Shown one piece after another: positions 58,999-64,000 of a stretch of DNA of 64,000 nucleotides. Made by a program: the position numbers and the translations under genes. The notes under the pieces were generated by a model. The model saw only the letters and a list, made by a program, of their open reading frames with translations. It did no database searches and was not told the DNA's origin. Numbering within the stretch: position 1 is the first letter of the stretch; each line of letters starts with the position of its first letter. Source of the stretch: Ophioderma brevispina (Eukaryota > Echinodermata > Ophiuroidea > Amphilepidida > Ophiodermatidae); assembly GCA_023653785.1 (NCBI GenBank), contig JAMKCH010078773.1:62001-126000 (forward strand). Direction: 5' to 3'.

Positions 58999-59770
58999 TT
59001 TCAAAACTTGAGATTTCTGCTCAGTTACCTCACCTAATTTGCTAGGAAGCTTTACCTGTGAATGTAAACCTAAAATCTCTACCAAAAAGAATTTTGTGAT
59101 TAGAATAATTACTGGGGATTCATGGATGGACAGAACAGGGAGAGAAATTTGGCATTTCTAGCTCCACCATGGATCCCAGATTCTAATTTTAAAAATCAAT
59201 TCTTTTCTGACAAATACACAATATGAGCATTGCCGTTCTCAGGTATGGTTTACTAGCCAATTACCAACATAACTGTGCAAAAATCTCAACAATTGAGAAA
59301 AATGGGGGCACTCTTCAAAAATAATGTGCTATTACTACTTTAATGCACAACACAATATGTATCGGTGCCACTCTTTTAAGTTTTTCAAAACTTGAGATTT
59401 CTGCTCAGTTACCTCAGCTAATGTGCTAGGAAGCTTTACCTGTGAATGGTAAACCTAAAAATTCTCTACCAAAAAGAATTTTGTGATTAGAATAATTACT
59501 GGGGATTCATGGATGGACAGAACAGGGAGAGAAATTTGGCATTTCTAGCTCCACCATTGGATCCCAGATTCTAATTTTAAAAATCAATTCTTTTCTGACA
59601 AATACACAATATTGAGCATTGCCGTTCTCAGGTATGGTTTACTAGCCAATTACCAACATAACTGTGCAAAAATCTCAACAATTGAGAAAAATGGGGGCAC
59701 TCTCAAAAATAATGTGCTATTACTACTTTAATGCACAACACAATATGTATCGGTGCCACTCTTTTAAGTT
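58999..59770 (+). repeat. 386-bp tandem duplication
   Basis: The unit 58999-59384 (ttcaaaacttgagatttctg ... gccactcttttaagtttt) is repeated at 59385-59770 with few differences. The unit includes the last part of the 3.8-kb block. Confidence 0.9.
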
Positions 59771-60234
59771 TTCTTCAAACAGGTGCTCAAAAGTGCTCAA
59801 AACCGACCTAAAGACACTTGTAGCATGGAAAATGAGTGTTTTGAGCATGGGAACCATGCTTATGTAGCTCTGCGTTAATGGAAGTATATATTGTGACAAT
59901 CAAATTAAAATGCAACACACCATTGGAGTGAAACATTTCCTTAATCTACATAAACCTCAATTGTACAAACAGAAGCATGGACAGAATAAACATGTGTACT
60001 CAAACAAATTAATTGCTATGTTGTATCACCACGGTTCAGGTAATCGGACTCTGTTCTGTATCAGAGATCATGGCAAAGAATTGGCAAAGAATTGCCTAAT
60101 TAGATACAGTAGACCCTGCCATGCCAGCCACATGGGTAGTATACTTTGTGTTATATTGATAGCTACTGTATGTTTATGGAATTTGCACTGGTCAAGTACC
60201 TAGGCCTACATTAAAGGCGTATTCAGCCATTTCA
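59771..60234. other. No gene seen
   Basis: A 97-codon frame at 59910-60203 has no splice signal or recognised content. Confidence 0.4.
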
Positions 60235-60352
60235 AAATCTATGTGTGTGTATGTGCATGTGTGTGCGCGTGTGCATGCATACATAGGTGCGGTGCATGTG
60301 GTGCCGTGCCATGCATGCGGTGCGGTGTGGTGCCGTGCATGTGTGTGTGGTT
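60235..60352. repeat. TG/GC-rich simple and minisatellite sequence
   Basis: atgtgtgtgtatgtgcatgtg changing into ggtgcggtgcatgtggtgcc-type units. Confidence 0.9.
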
Positions 60353-60357
60353 TACTT

Positions 60358-60676
60358 TAATTAAAATAGTCAACTATAATTTAAGCTAGTCGCCTAAACT
60401 GCTTAATTCCAGAGCACAAAATTAACCAGCTCATTTGTTTTGAGGTAGCAAACCTCTGTGTAGTGTTAAAGTATACCACAGGATACTGTGTGTAATGAAA
60501 TTCTACATTGTATTTTTTATCATAGACTTGTGATTTCTCCCTATGAAAGACATTGGTTTGAGCTTAGCTATTTTACATAGTGATTAGTATGTGGACAAGC
60601 ATTATGTGTATGCAAAACATGATTGCTAAGAAAATTAAGGGTGGCATCGTAGGGAAATATCTGAGTCAGCCTTTAA
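60358..60676 (-). mobile_element. TTAA MITE family G, copy 3, left-truncated
   Basis: Diverged, in the same orientation as 49031-49323; ends tctgagtcagcct then TTAA 60673-60676. The outer end is lost next to the TG-rich repeat. Confidence 0.8.
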
Positions 60677-61090
60677 AGGTGCAAAGTTTTTGCAGATCAC
60701 ATGACCATAAAAATTGAAAGCTCTGACTTCTACACGTATTCAAATCAAACATATCCCCATCTGAAAGGGTGAAGCTGAAAATGTTGTCGTTGGTACAGTT
60801 GTGAAATGGCTAATGTAGTATTGGCTGCTCTACAAAATTCAGCTTGTGTTTTATATTTAAATATAAGAAATTTAGTTCCTTGTTTTCAAATTTAAGGCAT
60901 TTCTGTAGCCAACTAACAAGTAGTAAATCGTGTGTGTGTGCATGCGTTGCTGAGAGCGTTGATTGTGAGGCCGTGAAGCGAGCGAGCGAGTGATTGCTTT
61001 TTCCTGAGTGCGTAAAATTGCCACTTCCGTTACGCGCTGTGTAGATAGCCCCTTTATGGACACCTGGAAATCTCTCCTTGCACCTTTTAA
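60673..61090 (+). mobile_element. TTAA MITE family C, copy 6, abutting family G
   Basis: Starts at the same TTAA (60673-60676) that ends the G copy and finishes tctctccttgcacct + TTAA 61087-61090. The middle (about 60925-61060) is replaced by unrelated sequence including cgagcgagcgagtg. Confidence 0.85.
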
Positions 61091-61182
61091 GCTCATTTTG
61101 TTATGCATGACTCGGTTAGAGACCAAACATAGCACCCACCGCCATAACAGACATGCTAACATTTTTGGAATTTATTCTTGCC

Positions 61183-61198
61183 AAAAAAAAAAAAAAAA
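61183..61198. repeat. A16 run
   Basis: A homopolymer; no duplication junction was recognised here. Confidence 0.9.
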
Positions 61199-61261
61199 CA
61201 TGCAAGAAATAAATAATGATGGTATATTAATTAGTATTGAACTCAACCTCCCTTGGACAGC

Positions 61262-61447
61262 TTAAGGGTAGGATGTGTAACATAGCCTGGGATGTAATAC
61301 CTCGGTGTTATTGAGAAAGCCGACTTCTGTGGTTTGGGGCCCGGCCTTCTCCGCCAGTGCCTGTGGGGGAGAATTTCCAGACTTGGAAAGTGATTCATTT
61401 CGTGATTGGGTGATAGCCTTTGGGAGCATCTGATAATGTCTGTTCAT
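61262..61447 (-). CDS. Uncertain 61-codon minus-strand ORF
   Basis: A complete ATG-to-stop frame on the minus strand; residues include KAITQSRNESLSKSGNSPP, QALAEKAGPQTTEVGF and LCYTSYP at the end. The region is G+C richer than its surroundings. It could also be an exon ending at ACCGAG|GTATTA. The plus strand is partly open as well, so the evidence is weak. Confidence 0.2.
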   Translation of the reverse strand: MNRHYQMLPKAITQSRNESLSKSGNSPPQALAEKAGPQTTEVGFLNNTEVLHPRLCYTSYP

Positions 61448-62175
61448 TTTTGGTGGGAGGGAGATTTGTAGTGTGGTGTTTGGTCACAAAACTGGCACCA
61501 CTGAGAACTGAGATGTTTTAGATTTGTAATCCCTGTGGGGTGGAAAAAAGGAGGGTTCACACACTGTGTTCAGGTTACATGGGTGGTATTTTGAACTGAA
61601 TTCAAATTGTATTAAAATTCCTTTCAATTCGAACAAACGGTATTTTCCTTGTTTCCAGACTTAATCTATGTTATATAGATCTTGACTATTTCATTGTAAA
61701 TAAAACTTATGATAGTGTATTTTAAATATTGATTAGCTCCAGTCAGATATTAAGTAGGCGGAATTCAATTAGAACCTTATTAATACATTTCACAGCCTAC
61801 AATTAAATTAGGTAATCAATTTTGTTTTATAAAAAAAGACAAAAGTCAAAAAGAAAAATATTCATTAAAAAAATCCCAAAAATGAAAAATCTAAACAATA
61901 GGCCACTGCGTATACAAGCTTCAATTATACCATAAAACGGTCCTGCACATATTGAAGCAAATTAACTATTATATATTAATCTAAATAATTATAATGAGTT
62001 GTTCTTACAAACATAGGAGTTGAGAGTTAATTGCTTAATTGCCATGTCCTGCATGCCCTGGACAGTGTTCATAAACAATGTGAAGTGAGCCATCTGTTGA
62101 TCAATGATTGTCATGCTGCAAACTTACATCTGTCACATTTTAATGTTCCTTTTTTTTCTTCCAATTTCTTGGCAG
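61448..62175. other. No gene seen; ends in a strong 3' splice site
   Basis: The last 30 bases (gttcctttttttttcttcca atttcttggcag) form a textbook polypyrimidine tract and AG. Confidence 0.45.
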
Positions 62176-62211
62176 GATGAAAAAGAATATATACCAGTAG
62201 AACGACAATGA
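62176..62211 (+). CDS. Candidate terminal coding exon (12 codons including stop)
   Basis: Directly after the AG at 62174-62175, frame 1 reads DEKEYIPVERQ and stops with TGA at 62209-62211. The charged, proline-containing C-terminus is protein-like, and the acceptor is the best in the window. The following AT-rich sequence would be 3' UTR. The rest of the gene would lie upstream on the plus strand but could not be joined. Other frames stop within eight or more codons, so the frame choice rests on composition. Confidence 0.35.
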   Translation, partial: DEKEYIPVERQ

Positions 62212-63086
62212 TATTTTATCTATAAACTTGAGCCTCCACTGGCCAAACAACACAAAAGAATTATTGCCTGAAGAGGATCCCGTTTAGGAGAATTAGAAGA
62301 AAAACCCTTGACAAACTTTTTAATGTCCTATCGTACCAGAGAGAATAGAAATACAAAGCTGGCTTTCTAGAAGGAGAGGGAAGTGGGTTTAGCACTCCCC
62401 TCCCAATATTGTATTAGGACTACTGTAACACCTACAATTTCTTATACTGACCATGAAACGGATTGATGAGGTTAGATGGAGGGTCTGGAGATGGGATCGG
62501 GGATTACTCCTGGACCTGACGCTGGACCAGGTAGGATATTTCTCTTAATATTTGCGTCCAAATCTGTGTATTGTTTTTATGTTTTTTATGTAATTTTTTA
62601 TAGTTTGTGGCATGTGTTTTTTTGTTGTATGTTGCTTGTAATTTGCCAGTTTCTTAAAATGCAATGACCTTTGTGTTTAAACAATAATTTTTAAACAAAT
62701 TTGCTTTACAAAATAAGATTTGGCCATTTTGTAAACATTTTTTTTTACGATATTATTAAGCCTATCTAAGGGCGGTTGCACACGCTTCTTTTGACTCTTT
62801 TTCTTAACACCGTTTTATTTTGAAAATGGATGTCATTTACCACACATCTTCCCTGTAATAATGCACATAATATTAAGTCTCAGAATGACGATACTTACAA
62901 TCTTGGAGATTTAATATTTGGAGGTTATTAAATTACCAAAAATAAACTAAATCAGTCAAAAAGGTCAATTTTTTGGGTACATTTTCAATGGTATATTATG
63001 CTTTTAAATAAGTAATTAAAAATACTGTAATCATTTTAGTATAGTCCCATGTTCAATTACAATCCACTCAAGTGTTAAAATGTTGT
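62212..63086. other. No gene assigned; one exon-like segment
   Basis: At 62476-62530 an ATG frame (MEGLEMGSGITPGPDAGP) ends at a good donor CCAG|GTAGGA, but no acceptor or promoter supports it. The rest is AT-rich. Confidence 0.35.
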
Positions 63087-63157
63087 GCTTGGCGCGGTTC
63101 GAACCAGAAACCTCGTATTACTAAAGTGGCATTCTTAAATCAATGAGCTAACAAGCC
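63087..63157 (-). mobile_element. tRNA-like sequence (pseudogene or SINE head)
   Basis: The 71-nt segment on the minus strand has ends ggcttg and caagc that pair, an A-box-like TTAGCTCATTGA and a B-box-like GGTTCGAACC at tRNA spacing. The D, anticodon and T stems pair poorly, so a functional tRNA is unlikely. Confidence 0.5.
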
Positions 63158-63440
63158 AGGGTTAATAGCAAGAGTAACGAATAGATTAAATTTATATCAT
63201 ATGTATAAAGATTTGTTATAATTTTGAATTTTATGAGCCGTGTTATGACGTCTTAAGGAGTCTAAGGTCAGAAATACTTTCAGAACACTAATAATGAGCC
63301 TTGTGCACAGTGATCTTAATTTTATATTAATATAACAGATTTTAATGATTTGTAATTGGTTCGAGAATTTGGTAGTCCAAAACATTAATAAATCAAAAAT
63401 TACATCCAATTACACACAATTTATATAAATGATACTTAAT

Positions 63441-63755
63441 GTTTCACAAGAGGCGTTGCAGTTCAACGATGCTATGTCCTCTCAGAGAAGACTCCCAAAA
63501 TGAATGCACCAAAGTATACAAAAACTCGGGGTAGGGTAAATTCCAAGGAATTCTTCTCAGTCCTGAAGGTAATCTTGTCCAGCGATTCAAGGACGACGGG
63601 GCTTTCCCTCGACGAAAATGGTCCACAATAATAAAATCCAGGTAACATACCACCATCAATCTTTCGCTATGTTCCTCATATAGGACCACAAATTGGATCC
63701 CTTTGATTTCCAAAACTGAAGCGCTTTGGCTTAAAAGACGAAAGCGACAATTTAG
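63441..63755 (-). CDS. Uncertain open frame / possible terminal exon
   Basis: A minus-strand frame is open for about 103 codons to a TGA at 63441-63443; it includes IKGIQFVVLYEEHSERLMVV, DHFRRGKAPSSLNRWTRLPS and IPWNLPYPEFLYTLVHSFWE. On the minus strand cgcttcag precedes tttggaaatc and could be an acceptor near 63715. G+C is higher than around it. No family recognised; no poly(A) signal seen downstream. Confidence 0.2.
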
Positions 63756-64000
63756 CTATCAAGCTCGGCGGCATCCAAAATATTAAATCCTGGACTAGAG
63801 TTAGAACTCAAATTACTACCATTATTGTAGAGAAAAATAGCTATAATTAAATGTTGCTCCAGAGCTCTTTAGTTCCGCTCTGATTTCAAACTGCTGGCAT
63901 CGAGTCCTCCAGTGGTAGTATTAGTATTTAACTATCAGAGATAGATCCCTTTCTACAATTAATCATTACATCATTTCATGCATAAACATAACCTTAAACT
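63756..64000. other. No gene or element seen
   Basis: Window end; nothing assigned. Confidence 0.4.

Larger units (their letters stand above)
55563..59308 (+). repeat. 3.8-kb duplicated block, copy 2
   Basis: Second copy of 51604-55397. Open frames of more than 60 codons in copy 1 (for example 51915-52253) are interrupted here, arguing against coding. Confidence 0.9.

Noticed and set aside
63087..63157. Functional tRNA-Leu (anticodon TAG reading)
   Set aside because: D, anticodon and T stems do not pair; better explained as a tRNA pseudogene or SINE head.

Overview
This looks like nuclear DNA of a marine invertebrate, most likely a deuterostome such as an echinoderm or hemichordate. The grounds are AT-rich intronic or intergenic sequence with almost no long open frames, exon-sized islands with GT/AG signals, many short inverted-repeat elements (MITEs), tRNA-headed SINE fragments, two dead LINE relics, and the recurrent 'taggcctata'-type words common in such genomes. 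The species call is inference. I see no bacterial operon, rRNA, CRISPR array or intact autonomous transposon. The assembly looks partly unpolished: several blocks occur twice, with many one-base indels between the copies.

Layout. 0.8-1.1 kb: a CpG-richer patch followed by a possible first exon. 1.9-9.4 kb: inverted-repeat elements, ending in a cluster of foldbacks around 8.3-9.4 kb. 9.8 kb: SINE head. 11.2-11.7 kb: the best promoter candidate (five CCAAT boxes plus an ETS site), followed by a 226-nt exon-like frame. 11.9-13.2 kb: degenerate tandem repeats full of AGGTCA half-sites. 17.7-18.2 kb: dead LINE end on the minus strand. 20.1 kb: a well-bounded exon-like segment. 22-27 kb: hAT-like and TTAA MITEs and a pair of 1-kb direct repeats. 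27.3-27.9 kb: two further inverted-repeat elements. 30.9-31.5 kb: a 33-bp tandem array that can be read as an 11-residue repeat. 31.3-39.1 kb: a 3.8-kb block present twice. 40.2-42.7 kb: foldback, second LINE relic and MITEs. 46.5-49.8 kb: nested palindromes and duplications joined at long poly(A) tracts. 51.6-59.3 kb: another 3.8-kb block present twice. 60.2-61.1 kb: TG-rich repeat and two abutting MITEs. 62.2 kb: a short terminal-exon candidate with a textbook 3' splice site.

How the parts relate. Protein-coding content is thin and uncertain, and no gene can be named. The candidate exons at 11.4 and 20.1 kb have compatible phase, so they could belong to one plus-strand gene with long introns; this is inference. 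The strongest direct result concerns transposable elements. Four non-autonomous families (about 16 copies) all lie between TTAA target duplications and share the terminal A-G-R pattern. Related uninterrupted sites inside the same window support the insertion boundaries. I found no convincing novel biological system beyond this mobile-element biology.
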